Of a stretch of DNA of 64,000 nt, positions 55,600 through 64,000 are shown piece after piece; position 1 is the stretch's first letter, and every line of letters starts with the position of its first letter. Below the pieces are notes generated by a model that made no database searches, had not been told where the DNA came from, and saw only the letters and a program-made list of their open reading frames with translations. Made by a program: the position numbers and the translations under genes. The stretch comes from Leptospira ellinghausenii (GTDB lineage: Bacteria > Spirochaetota > Leptospiria > Leptospirales > Leptospiraceae), in the NCBI RefSeq assembly GCF_003114815.1, contig NZ_BFAZ01000009.1:806001-870000 (forward strand), in the 5' to 3' direction.

Positions 55600-57411
55600 A
55601 TGACAGAATACAAACTTCGTTTTAAATACATCTTCTATTTTATTTTATCTTTATTTGTCGTTTTGTTTTTCCGGGTTGTGTATCTCACCTACTTTAATGA
55701 AAACATTATCAATTTAAAAGCAAATAAATTTGTACAACGAGGAACCATTTACGATAGACGCGGGATCGAACTTGCGATCTCTCGAGAATCAGCAACTGTT
55801 GGAATTGATCCAACTAATATTTATGATCCCGAACTCACCGCACAAGAGTTAGGTCCAGTTCTTGGAATTCCTACAAACAAACTGATTGAAACTATTCGAG
55901 ACAAACAAAACTATTTTTTATTAAAAAGAGAAATTGAATTATCCAAAGCAGAAAAAATCAAAGCACTTTCACTCCCAGGTGTAAGAGTCGAAAAAGAATA
56001 CAAACGAATTTACCCACAGGGAAGTCTTGCTGCTAGTTTACTTGGATTTACAGGTTATGATGATGATAAAGCTCTCTCTGGTCTTGAAATGTTGTATAAC
56101 TTGGAACTGCTATCAACACCAGATGCTGAATCATCAAAAGGAAATAATGTTCACCTAACAATAGATAGTATCATACAATATCGATTGGAAAAATCCTTAC
56201 AAAAAGCCTTTCTCCAAACCGCCTCCAAACGTGGAATCGGAATGATAATGGACACTGAAACAGGAAAAATCCTAGCAATGGCATCCTTTCCTAATTTTGA
56301 TCCTAATCATTTCCAAGACTTTCCAGTGGAATCCCATACCAATTGGTCCATCCGACATGTGTATGAACCTGGTTCCACAATGAAAATATTTATCGCATTA
56401 ATGCTGTTAAATGAAGGAAAAATTCTACCAGGAGAACGATTCCATTGTCCTGGATACATTGAAATTGGGAAAACTGTGATCCGTTGCACAGACAACCATG
56501 GGCATGTCAATTTAGATGAAATACTTCAATATTCTTGTAATGTTGGTATCATCAAAGCGGCCCAAAAAATTGATGAAGCAACTTACTATCGTTATTTGGA
56601 TAGTTTCAAATTTGGAAAAAGGACCAATTTTTCCATTCATGAAGCAAAAGGGTATCTACCTCCACAAAACAAATGGAACAAAAGTACACCGTATTTTTTG
56701 TCGATAGGACAAGGAGTTTCGGTAACACCAATTCAGTTGATCACCGCAGCTGCTGCCGTTGTGAATGGTGGTATATTATTTGAACCAAGTGTTGTTTCTC
56801 AAATCACTAATTCTTATGGTGAGTTGGTGCATGAATTTTCCACCAAATCTGAATTAATCGGAATTAAACCTGGCGCGGCATCAAAAACACTAAATGCAAT
56901 GGGCAAAGCAGTCTCCCAAGGAACAGGAAAAAAGGCCTATTTAGAAAACTACTTCATCGCAGGGAAAACGGGAACCTCCCAAAAAGCGAAAGCAGGTGAA
57001 GGTTACCAAGCGGGTTTGTTTACGGCAAGTTTCCTTGGTTTTTTTCCTGCCGACAAACCAAAGTATGTTGGTCTCATCGTTTTTGATGAACCAGGTGGTG
57101 AGGCACATACGGGAGGAGGAATTGCTGCTCCTGTGTTTCGTGAGGTTGTAGAAAGTATCATTCCAATTGTTGAAAGAAGTGAAAAGGCACTGGTTTACCG
57201 ATTACAAAACCAAAAGAACAAAATCTTTAAGGTAGATTCCAAACAAATGCCTGACATGACAGGCCTAACTGCATCGGAAGTAATCCAAGTACTAAAACAA
57301 TTAAAAGTGAATTACACTCTTGATGGATCCGGCTTTGTCAAATCCCAAGATCCAAAACCAAATACTTCTCTCTCTCCGAATGTAAACGTTAAGATTGTTT
57401 TGGAACCGTAA
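55600..57411 (+). CDS. Penicillin-binding protein transpeptidase with PASTA domain (FtsI/SpoVD type)
   Basis: A 603-residue class B PBP crosslinking peptidoglycan. It has one N-terminal membrane helix, a PBP dimerisation domain (about 40-190) and a transpeptidase domain with SxxK in GSTMKIF (Ser near 259), SxN in YSCNVG, and KTGTSQ near 455. The last 60 residues form one PASTA domain (MPDMTGLTASEVIQVLK). The layout matches FtsI/SpoVD division or elongation PBPs. It is directly downstream of lepB, and not in a dcw cluster, so it may be a specialised paralogue. Confidence 0.92.
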   Translation: MTEYKLRFKYIFYFILSLFVVLFFRVVYLTYFNENIINLKANKFVQRGTIYDRRGIELAISRESATVGIDPTNIYDPELTAQELGPVLGIPTNKLIETIRDKQNYFLLKREIELSKAEKIKALSLPGVRVEKEYKRIYPQGSLAASLLGFTGYDDDKALSGLEMLYNLELLSTPDAESSKGNNVHLTIDSIIQYRLEKSLQKAFLQTASKRGIGMIMDTETGKILAMASFPNFDPNHFQDFPVESHTNWSIRHVYEPGSTMKIFIALMLLNEGKILPGERFHCPGYIEIGKTVIRCTDNHGHVNLDEILQYSCNVGIIKAAQKIDEATYYRYLDSFKFGKRTNFSIHEAKGYLPPQNKWNKSTPYFLSIGQGVSVTPIQLITAAAAVVNGGILFEPSVVSQITNSYGELVHEFSTKSELIGIKPGAASKTLNAMGKAVSQGTGKKAYLENYFIAGKTGTSQKAKAGEGYQAGLFTASFLGFFPADKPKYVGLIVFDEPGGEAHTGGGIAAPVFREVVESIIPIVERSEKALVYRLQNQKNKIFKVDSKQMPDMTGLTASEVIQVLKQLKVNYTLDGSGFVKSQDPKPNTSLSPNVNVKIVLEP

Positions 57412-59298
57412 GTGAACGAATCCTTTTTTTCCAAAAATTTAGCCTGTTTACCTTCCCAAATTTCTGAGTTGATTCAGAATGATCACTCCATGTTGGAAGG
57501 AACTCATTACAAACGAGTCAAATCCAAAGTAGGTGATGATACTCTGGAAATTAACGGGGTCTGGATCCACAGCCAATTTGATCCTAAAAAAGAAGCCACA
57601 CGTTTTGTTGCGGAACTTCCACACGATGGAACCGAACGTATTTATTTATTGTTTGGTGCAGGTATTGGTTATATCATACCATATTTATTAGAAAGATCCA
57701 AAGTAACGATCATATGGATGGAACCATTTTCGTTTCTAATACAAGAGGCTTTGTCAAAGTTTGATTTCTCGGAAGCATTTTTAAGTGGAAAAATTGTTCT
57801 CGTTACAGGAGACAATTTAGAAGACCAACTTTCAAACGCAGTTAAGGGCAAAGGAACACACCCCATTAGTTTTGTTCCCCACCGTGGGTCATGGCAATGG
57901 AAAGAATCAGAATACCTTAAACTGAAACTTATCGCCGAACAAATGTTCCACAAGAAGGACGTAAACTTAGCAACACTGACTCGGTTTGAAAAAATATGGG
58001 CGAAAAATATTTGTTACAACCTACCTGAATTATCAAAGTTTCGACCTATCTCTGATTTATTTGGCATTGCGAAGGGAATCAAAGTTCTCATTGCCTGTGC
58101 AGGTCCAAGTTTGTCCGAATCCATTCCTGAAATCCTTCGTTACCGAAACCAATTTTTGTTATTAGCTGTGGACACTGCAGTTCCCATCCTTACATCTTTT
58201 GGTGTAGATCCTGATTTAATTTATTCAGTAGACCCTCAAGCGTTAAATAGCCAATATTTGGAAGACTACAGTGGTGAAGGGATTTTAATTTTTGATCCTA
58301 CTTCCACATATATTAGTTTAAGATTGGAAATGGGACCAAACAAAGGTTTTGTGACATCTTCTCCTTTTCCATTACTCCAATTATTAGAAAAAACTGCAGC
58401 TGGAGAAATTGGTTCCGTTCCCTTTGGTGGTTCTGTTTCCACCAATGCTGCAAGTCTTGGAACTCTGATGGGAGCCGAAAAAGTGTATTTGGTCGGACAG
58501 GATTTAAGTTTTACAAAAGGCCTTGCCCATTCAAAAGGAGCAGTGTTAGAAGAAAGATTAAATTACCTGGAGTCCCGAAAGTTTCGAAGGGAAAAACACA
58601 ATTACAAACAACTTTTTGCCCTTCCCCAAAAACAAGTTTTGGGAATTCAAAATGAAACCTATATCACCAATGAAAAGATGTTAATATTTAAAAAATGGTT
58701 TGAAGATCATACAAAGGAAAATCCTTGGACCAACTTAACAAAGTTTGGTGCCAAGTTAGAAGGGATGGAACATTCAAGTTTTCAAAAAGAATTTTTGAAT
58801 GAGAATACTTCCAATCAAAAACAAATCCAGTCTGTAATGCATGTAAAAAAGTTGATCCAATCTAAATTAAATGAAAATTCTTCCTTTTTTGAACGTTCGT
58901 TACTAATCGCAGATATACAAAATACAATCACATCTTTAATCGAATTTCTGATCCTTGTGAGACAAGGCCTTACCGTTTCGCAGAGGATATACCAACAAAT
59001 CCAAAAAAACCAAATCAATCCAAAAACATTTTCTGAAGATATCAAACGGATGGATTTGATCGATGAGGAGGTATCTCAAAAAAAAGGATTAAATGAAATT
59101 TTGAGTTTGGGAATCCAAAGAGTGATTCTTACGATTACAGAAGGGTATGATGAACACATGAGTTTGGAAGAAAAGGAAAACGCGCAACTAGGTGTGGCAA
59201 AAAAATCATTACTTTTATACGAAGGATTGTATGAGTCCATTCGTTCCACCAAACGGATGCTCACAAAATCCTTGTATCGTTTACAATCTAATCTTTAG
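57412..59298 (+). CDS. Maf/DUF115-type motility-associated protein
   Basis: A 628-residue protein of the Maf (DUF115) family, which in other bacteria glycosylates flagellins or related proteins and has an MptE-like core. The central conserved block is IACAGPSLSESIPEILRY near 223, AVDTAVPILTSFGVDPDLIYSVDPQ near 250, and later GGSVSTNAASLGTLMGAEKVYLVGQDLSF near 340. The C-terminal 150 residues are helical. The start is GTG immediately after the PBP stop. Its 3' end overlaps the convergent OmpA gene by 11 nt. Flagellar modification is inferred from family only. Confidence 0.82.
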   Translation: MNESFFSKNLACLPSQISELIQNDHSMLEGTHYKRVKSKVGDDTLEINGVWIHSQFDPKKEATRFVAELPHDGTERIYLLFGAGIGYIIPYLLERSKVTIIWMEPFSFLIQEALSKFDFSEAFLSGKIVLVTGDNLEDQLSNAVKGKGTHPISFVPHRGSWQWKESEYLKLKLIAEQMFHKKDVNLATLTRFEKIWAKNICYNLPELSKFRPISDLFGIAKGIKVLIACAGPSLSESIPEILRYRNQFLLLAVDTAVPILTSFGVDPDLIYSVDPQALNSQYLEDYSGEGILIFDPTSTYISLRLEMGPNKGFVTSSPFPLLQLLEKTAAGEIGSVPFGGSVSTNAASLGTLMGAEKVYLVGQDLSFTKGLAHSKGAVLEERLNYLESRKFRREKHNYKQLFALPQKQVLGIQNETYITNEKMLIFKKWFEDHTKENPWTNLTKFGAKLEGMEHSSFQKEFLNENTSNQKQIQSVMHVKKLIQSKLNENSSFFERSLLIADIQNTITSLIEFLILVRQGLTVSQRIYQQIQKNQINPKTFSEDIKRMDLIDEEVSQKKGLNEILSLGIQRVILTITEGYDEHMSLEEKENAQLGVAKKSLLLYEGLYESIRSTKRMLTKSLYRLQSNL

Positions 59299-60355
59299 GA
59301 AGGACCGATAGAACGGTAAAATCTACCCTTCTGTTTTTGATACGTCCGGCTTCCGTTTGGTTCGTATCAATTTCTGCTGTTTCGCCAAACCCTCGGTAGT
59401 CGAGTTGGCTTTGGTTAACACCATTTTTGATGAGTTCATCATAGATAAATTTCGCACGTTCGTCTGACAAAATTTTATTTTCGTCCATTTCTCCGATGAA
59501 ACAAGTATGCCCTTTGACTCGAATTTTGATTCCTGGATAGGATTTAAGAGCTTCGGCAAGAGTTGCAATTTTATCAGAGGCAGTCTCTTCAGTTGCCATA
59601 CTTTGTTTGATAAAACGAATTTGTAAATCGTTGATGAAACGAATGGCTTTTCCTTGGGAATCAAATCGATTCGATACAGTTCCAGATTGTAAACTTACAC
59701 GTTCTAATGATCGTGAACTAGACTCTTGTCCTTGTGAGGTTTTATTACCTGGTTTGGAATCGATAACATTTGAATTACGATTACAACTACGAATGCCAAA
59801 GAATATTAGAAAAAGAAAAAATAATACAATTAGACCAAGGACTATGAATTTTCCTAACTGGCTTTGTTTCGGAGTGATTTGAAATTTATTGAGTGCAACA
59901 AGTTCGTTGTATTCGGGAGTTGGTGCTACTTCGTAACCAGAGTCTTCGTTGGAATCATAAATTTCCATATAGGAAGATTCTGATTCGTTTACAGAGATAG
60001 ATGTTTTTTTATTACGAGTGGATTTTGTTTTAGAGGAAGACTCTTTGGGATTCGAAGATTTGGATTGAGTTTTTTTCTTTGCAGCGGGAACAGAAATCTT
60101 TGCCGCCCATTTTCGAATTTCAGATCGTAAGTATTCGTCGGCATCTGGAGAAAATTTAAAATTGTCGCGGATGTGTTTTACAGTTCGTTTTTCTACGTCT
60201 GTATAATCACCACCATCTTTGATGGCATCAAATAATGTTTTTGCGATGTTTTTGCCAATAGGAGCTTTGCTACGTTTGGTGGCCTTCTCAACGATTTCTA
60301 ACAATTCATTGTCGTATTGTTTACCATTGATGGTACGGTAATAACTTTCTGCCAC
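59288..60355 (-). CDS. OmpA-domain protein with cytoplasmic N-terminus and one membrane helix
   Basis: A 355-residue protein with MotB-like topology. Residues 1-165 are soluble, with a conserved-looking helical part (YTDVEKRTVKHIRDNFKF) and a Lys/Ser-rich linker (about 92-120). One membrane helix spans 170-188. The C-terminal OmpA domain (about 245-350) has VKGHTCFIGEMDENKILSDERA and GFGETAEIDTN, the peptidoglycan-binding pattern. There is no signal peptide. The start is GTG with GGAGC upstream. It is the last gene of the purD-prfB operon and overlaps the Maf-type gene. Confidence 0.85.
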   Translation of the reverse strand: MAESYYRTINGKQYDNELLEIVEKATKRSKAPIGKNIAKTLFDAIKDGGDYTDVEKRTVKHIRDNFKFSPDADEYLRSEIRKWAAKISVPAAKKKTQSKSSNPKESSSKTKSTRNKKTSISVNESESSYMEIYDSNEDSGYEVAPTPEYNELVALNKFQITPKQSQLGKFIVLGLIVLFFLFLIFFGIRSCNRNSNVIDSKPGNKTSQGQESSSRSLERVSLQSGTVSNRFDSQGKAIRFINDLQIRFIKQSMATEETASDKIATLAEALKSYPGIKIRVKGHTCFIGEMDENKILSDERAKFIYDELIKNGVNQSQLDYRGFGETAEIDTNQTEAGRIKNRRVDFTVLSVLPKD

Positions 60356-60417
60356 TTCGAAGCTCCTTTCTTATACTATCGACCAAAGAGGCCTATCGAT
60401 CCATCCTTTTCTTAGGA

Positions 60418-61914
60418 TCAAACGCTGAAACCGTCGAGAAATTGGTTATTTTTGAGCTTATATTGCAAAGATCCACGGCTGATCCCCAAAAGTTTTGCTG
60501 CCTCTTCTTGGGTGGAGGCCCTTTGAAAGGCTTCTTTGATCCAAATTGCCTCAAGTTTTTCAATCGCTAGGTTCAAAGATAAGTTCTCACTTGGAGTAAG
60601 AATTTCTGTCCCCACACCGAACCCAGATACTTTCGTCCGTGTTTCTTCCTCACGTTTTCCATCTTGTTGGAATGAATATGGTTCAAGCACAGTCTCTTGT
60701 GGAACAAGGACTGCATATTGAATGAAACTTTGTAATTGTCTTACATTTCCACTCCAGGGCATTCCTGTTAATGACTTAAGTGCTTCGGTGGAAAAGGATT
60801 TGTTTCTTCCATATTGTTTATTGTATTGGTATAAAAAATGGTGTGCAAGGAGTGGTATATCTCCTCTTCTTTCACGTAACGGTGGCATACGAAGTGGAAC
60901 TTCCGCTAGGCGGTAATATAAATCCATGGAAAACGTTTCTTTCTGAATGTCTTCCAAAAGGTCTCGTTTGCTACCTGTAAAAATTCTGATATTAAGAACT
61001 TCGTCTTTTTTCTTTAATGTTGGATTTGGAATGGTTTTATCACTTAAAGTTTGAAACAGTTTATTTTGTAAATTGGAAGGTAAATCTCCAATTGATTCAA
61101 TGTATAAGGAACCAGTATTGGATTGTTCCAATTTTCCTGGATTGAAGATTTTACCACTAAAACTTCCAAAAAGTTCCGCTTCTAATAATTCATAACTAAG
61201 TCCCGAACAATCTACCGTATGAAAAGGAGCATTTTTCCTTTGGGAAATATAATGTAGGGCTTTCGCAACTAATTTTTTTCCTGCACCTTCTTCGCCAATG
61301 ATCATCACCGAAATATCAGAAGGACCAACCTGACGAATTCTATGTTTCAAAAACAAAATACTTGGATCATAACCTAAAATTTCTTCAACAGGGTCTTCTT
61401 CCCGTTTGGATTTTTCAAAGGCTTCTTTTGCAATTCTTTCCTCTAGAATCACAATCGTTAGCTGGGACGCAAATAGAGTTGCTTGGTTGATGATATCTGG
61501 TGAAAAAAAGTTTACTTTGTCTGATTCTAAATTGAGAACTCCTACAACAGAGTCTCTTGTCAGAAGTGGGATGGCAAGTTCGGAACGAACAGTTTCAATG
61601 AGTTTTACATAATCTTTGTCTAAGGTAACATCGGGAACATATGTGATTTCCCTCGTGGAGGCGGCACGACCAGTCACACCTAAGTTAAAGGGTAATTTTG
61701 CTGCAATTTTTTTCTCCCAGTCCATACCTTTGGCAGCAACAATAGTAAGGACCTTCTCTTCTTGGTCCATAATGGAAATACTTCCCGTTGAGGCACCGAA
61801 TAAAGTGAGTGTCATATCCAAAATGAAATTCAATCGATCCGTAATATTCGGAAGTTGTTGGATTTCTTTTTGGATTTTCCTTAAGGCACCGGAAATATCC
61901 TGTTTCACAGACAT
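60418..61914 (-). CDS. GAF-AAA+-Fis regulator, degenerate bacterial enhancer-binding protein
   Basis: A 498-residue NifA/NtrC-like protein: a GAF domain (about 20-165), AAA+ (about 185-405) and Fis-type HTH (about 455-495, EEAAKLLGISRGSLQYKLK). The AAA+ core departs from sigma-54 activators. The GAFTGA loop is absent: between ELFG and LEQ are only 11 residues instead of about 16. Walker B reads GSLYIESIGD where the family has GTLFLDEIGD, so Asp-Glu becomes Glu-Ser. Walker A is GEEGAGKK, and sensor I TNRDL is GSKRDL. The Arg-finger region DLYYRL remains. It probably binds DNA but does not remodel sigma-54 holoenzyme. It follows prfB by 4 nt. Confidence 0.85.
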   Translation of the reverse strand: MSVKQDISGALRKIQKEIQQLPNITDRLNFILDMTLTLFGASTGSISIMDQEEKVLTIVAAKGMDWEKKIAAKLPFNLGVTGRAASTREITYVPDVTLDKDYVKLIETVRSELAIPLLTRDSVVGVLNLESDKVNFFSPDIINQATLFASQLTIVILEERIAKEAFEKSKREEDPVEEILGYDPSILFLKHRIRQVGPSDISVMIIGEEGAGKKLVAKALHYISQRKNAPFHTVDCSGLSYELLEAELFGSFSGKIFNPGKLEQSNTGSLYIESIGDLPSNLQNKLFQTLSDKTIPNPTLKKKDEVLNIRIFTGSKRDLLEDIQKETFSMDLYYRLAEVPLRMPPLRERRGDIPLLAHHFLYQYNKQYGRNKSFSTEALKSLTGMPWSGNVRQLQSFIQYAVLVPQETVLEPYSFQQDGKREEETRTKVSGFGVGTEILTPSENLSLNLAIEKLEAIWIKEAFQRASTQEEAAKLLGISRGSLQYKLKNNQFLDGFSV

Positions 61915-61918
61915 GGGA

Positions 61919-63046
61919 TTATACTTTAGCGTTTGCCTTCTGATTTGTCAGGTATTTTAAATAGGCAATGATAAAATCTTCCAGGTCGCCATCCATCACC
62001 GCATGGACGTTTCCTGTTTCAAAATCGGTTCTGTGGTCTTTTACCAAGTTATAAGGATGAAACACATAACTTCGAATTTGTGAACCCCAAGCAATGTCAC
62101 GTTTTTCCCCTGCTTTTTTGGCATTCTCTTCTTCCGCTTTTTGTTTTTCCATTTCGTAAAGACGTGCTTTTAACATCTTCATTGCGGTATCACGGTTTTT
62201 AATTTGTGACCTTTCCATCTGGCACGAGACAACAATTCCTGTTGGAATGTGTGTGATCCGAACAGCAGAGTCTGTGGTGTTCACGTGCTGACCACCAGCT
62301 CCCGAAGATCGATACACATCGACACGAAGATCTTTTTCTTCGATGTTCACTTGGATATCATCATCCACTTCTGGTGTTACATAAACTGAAGCAAAAGAAG
62401 TATGCCTACGTTTATTCGAATCAAAGGGAGAAATACGAACAAGGCGGTGGACTCCCGATTCACATTTTAAATACCCAAATGGATGATCCCCTTGGATGTA
62501 AAGTGTTGCATTTTTGATTCCAGCGGTTTCACCCGGTTGGTAGTCCACAAGTTCTGCTCGGTATCCTTTTTGTTCACAAAACCTTGTGTACATTCGAAGT
62601 AACATATCGGCCCAATCTTGTGATTCAGTTCCACCCGCTCCTGGATGGATATTGATAAAAGCTGCTTTTCCATCATCTTTGCCAGACAAAGCATCTAACA
62701 TTTGCAAGTTTTCAAATGACTCAAACATTCTATCAAAATCATCATTTAATGATTTTAATCCAGACTCTCCCATCTCTTCAGAAGTGAGTTCAATTAAGTC
62801 TGGAAAATCTAAAAGTTCTTTTTTTAAATCCAACCATGGATCCAATTTTAATTGTAATTCGTTTCGTTTTTGAGTTACGTTTTTAGCTTGGTCAGGTGAA
62901 TCCCATAATTTTGGATCGTTTGCCTTTTCAATTAAGGACACCAAACGATCATAATCCTCTTGGAAATTTTGGGCTGCCCAGTAGGTTTGAAATGTTTCTA
63001 TCATTTCATTTGTTTGTTTTTTTAAGTCTTTTAATGATCTATCCAT
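61919..63046 (-). CDS. prfB: Peptide chain release factor 2
   Basis: A 375-residue factor reading UGA and UAA stops. The peptide anticodon is [12 protein letters not shown] (SPF near 205-207) and the catalytic GGQ lies in [17 protein letters not shown] near 250. The N-terminal coiled coil and the PCRF domain are complete. The gene is one uninterrupted frame from ATG 63046: no in-frame UGA or CUU-U slippery site appears around codon 25, so the common autoregulatory frameshift is missing. It lies 23 nt after the upstream unknown gene. Confidence 0.95.
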   Translation of the reverse strand: MDRSLKDLKKQTNEMIETFQTYWAAQNFQEDYDRLVSLIEKANDPKLWDSPDQAKNVTQKRNELQLKLDPWLDLKKELLDFPDLIELTSEEMGESGLKSLNDDFDRMFESFENLQMLDALSGKDDGKAAFINIHPGAGGTESQDWADMLLRMYTRFCEQKGYRAELVDYQPGETAGIKNATLYIQGDHPFGYLKCESGVHRLVRISPFDSNKRRHTSFASVYVTPEVDDDIQVNIEEKDLRVDVYRSSGAGGQHVNTTDSAVRITHIPTGIVVSCQMERSQIKNRDTAMKMLKARLYEMEKQKAEEENAKKAGEKRDIAWGSQIRSYVFHPYNLVKDHRTDFETGNVHAVMDGDLEDFIIAYLKYLTNQKANAKV

Positions 63047-63069
63047 AATGCGTAAATCCGAAGTGTAGA

Positions 63070-63909
63070 TTAAAACAAAGAATCTTTACGTAAACGTTCC
63101 ACTTCCCATTGGAATGTGATTTCTCTCAGTTGAGGAGTATTTCCTTCCACAGTTCCAACTAGAGAATAAGTCGATTCTTTTCCATAACTATCAGGCAACC
63201 GTTTCAGAATGAATTTTCCTGATTTGATGAGTTCAATTACATGTAGTAAAAATGGATCCTTTTCTTTTCGGCTCATCTCTTCCATTGCATAATAGAATGT
63301 AGATAAACCTTTATAAAACCAATCAATGTATTCGTTTTTGCCACGTGGCCAAATTTGTTCCAATCGAATCTCAGATTCTTGCACAAGTGACTTACCTAAA
63401 AAAGGTTTTTGTAATACACGGCATTGGAAATAAATTTCAAAATTCAAATCCCTGTCGCCACCCTTTTCAAAATCTACACCTATCCACCTGATCCAAGATT
63501 TTTTTTCTTTGATGGGAAGGGCAGGAATGAGTGCAAACAAATACCCTTGGTCTTTAAAAATCCTTTCATGAGCCAAATGTTCCAAAATTTCAAGTGGGAT
63601 CATATAATGACCCTTTGACCATTCAATCACATAAGGAATGGATTCTAATAATAAATACTCTGGTGGTGTTTCCGTGCGAGTAATATCACCAAACTGAGTT
63701 AAAATGAAGATGAAGGAAAGTAACTCTTGGCGACTGAGACTTGACAAAACACTGACAGAACCACTTAAGTTTTGCAGAGCTCTTCGAATCATCAAATGTT
63801 GTTGGAGTTGAGTTTGGTTTTCAGATAAAATAATCCCTAGGTGTTTTTCAAAATTACGAAGTTTAGACCGTTCGCAAGATTTAAAATTTCCTGAGAGACT
63901 AAATGGCAC
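63070..63909 (-). CDS. Hypothetical protein
   Basis: A 279-residue soluble protein with no recognised domain. It has no signal peptide or membrane segment. The N-terminal part is helical ([14 protein letters not shown]), and a [26 protein letters not shown] segment is near 185-210. The GTG start lies directly against the purD stop (TAAGTG), with AGGAGAG 8-10 nt upstream inside purD. It is in the purD-prfB operon; no function can be given. Confidence 0.62.
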   Translation of the reverse strand: MPFSLSGNFKSCERSKLRNFEKHLGIILSENQTQLQQHLMIRRALQNLSGSVSVLSSLSRQELLSFIFILTQFGDITRTETPPEYLLLESIPYVIEWSKGHYMIPLEILEHLAHERIFKDQGYLFALIPALPIKEKKSWIRWIGVDFEKGGDRDLNFEIYFQCRVLQKPFLGKSLVQESEIRLEQIWPRGKNEYIDWFYKGLSTFYYAMEEMSRKEKDPFLLHVIELIKSGKFILKRLPDSYGKESTYSLVGTVEGNTPQLREITFQWEVERLRKDSLF

Positions 63910-64000
63910 TTACAGAGCTCTCCTACCAATATCTTTTCGATAAAATGTATTTGGTGCTTTTATTTTCGATAGAAATACATAACAATCATTGATGGCATCT
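63910..64000 (-). CDS. purD: Phosphoribosylamine--glycine ligase, C-terminal end (partial)
   Basis: Only the last 29 codons are in the window; the rest lies past the right edge. The visible end (APNTFYRKDIGRRAL before the stop) matches the conserved C-terminus of PurD, where FYRKDIG-AL is characteristic. The enzyme joins glycine to phosphoribosylamine in purine synthesis. The call rests on this short piece. Confidence 0.72.
   Translation of the reverse strand, partial: DAINDCYVFLSKIKAPNTFYRKDIGRRAL

Overview
The window is ordinary chromosomal backbone of a spirochaete of the genus Leptospira. The evidence is: a secreted all-helical protein that matches the leptospiral flagellar-coiling protein FcpA; many lipoproteins with relaxed lipoboxes (LFSC, LLQC, VSNC, FYSC); frequent TTG and GTG starts; AT-rich sequence; and several proteins with no recognisable family. 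The rather moderate AT bias suggests a saprophyte-type species (L. biflexa-like) rather than a pathogen, but that is an inference. No insertion sequence, prophage, CRISPR array, rRNA or tRNA was seen. Coding density is high and most genes sit in short operons.

Layout. 1-9.8 kb (plus strand): the end of pyrC, a PAS-GGDEF-EAL protein, pheT, a 7TM/SpoIIE phosphatase, a gamma-carbonic-anhydrase-like protein, an MFS transporter and a methyltransferase. 9.9-15.4 kb: an acyl-CoA thioesterase, a membrane GGDEF-EAL protein, a CDF metal exporter, and a divergent TetR / PhlG-like hydrolase / glutathione transferase module with two clear operators. 15.4-21.5 kb: a secreted MltA-type transglycosylase divergent from the conserved rpmH-rnpA-yidD-yidC-jag-mnmE cluster. 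21.6-36.9 kb: a Lys-rich secreted peptide, a Vps62-like lipoprotein, an ankyrin/GMC-oxidoreductase pair, a DUF2804 protein, an orphan RND pump, a DsbA-like protein, an Acg-type nitroreductase, an EAL-only protein, a TauE/SafE permease, unknown proteins and YihY. 37-42.7 kb: a 53-residue protein, an ABC-F ATPase with a rhodanese, DAHP synthase, and a DnaC-like ATPase-folK-panB operon. 42.9-47.3 kb: fcpA with its own leader hairpin and terminator, then a LolD/FtsX-type ABC exporter. 47.5-51.6 kb: a zinc-ribbon peptide, leuS and a seven-bladed propeller lipoprotein. 51.6-59.3 kb: thrC with an orphan HATPase and a tail-anchored protein, and the lepB-PBP-Maf operon. 59.3-64 kb: purD (end), an unknown gene, prfB, a degenerate enhancer-binding-protein homologue, and an OmpA-domain protein.

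Themes. Three c-di-GMP proteins, a SpoIIE phosphatase, an orphan HATPase and the degenerate bEBP point to heavy signalling. FcpA and the Maf-type protein link the window to periplasmic flagella. MltA, the PBP, LepB, YidC/YidD and the Lol-like exporter serve the envelope. Most worth a second look: the GAF-AAA-Fis regulator lacking the GAFTGA loop and acidic Walker B residues; rnpA with no ordinary start codon upstream of its conserved N-terminus; the TetR/PhlG-like/GST module with paired operators; a 12-bp hairpin at the probable 5' end of the fcpA message; and prfB without the usual programmed frameshift.
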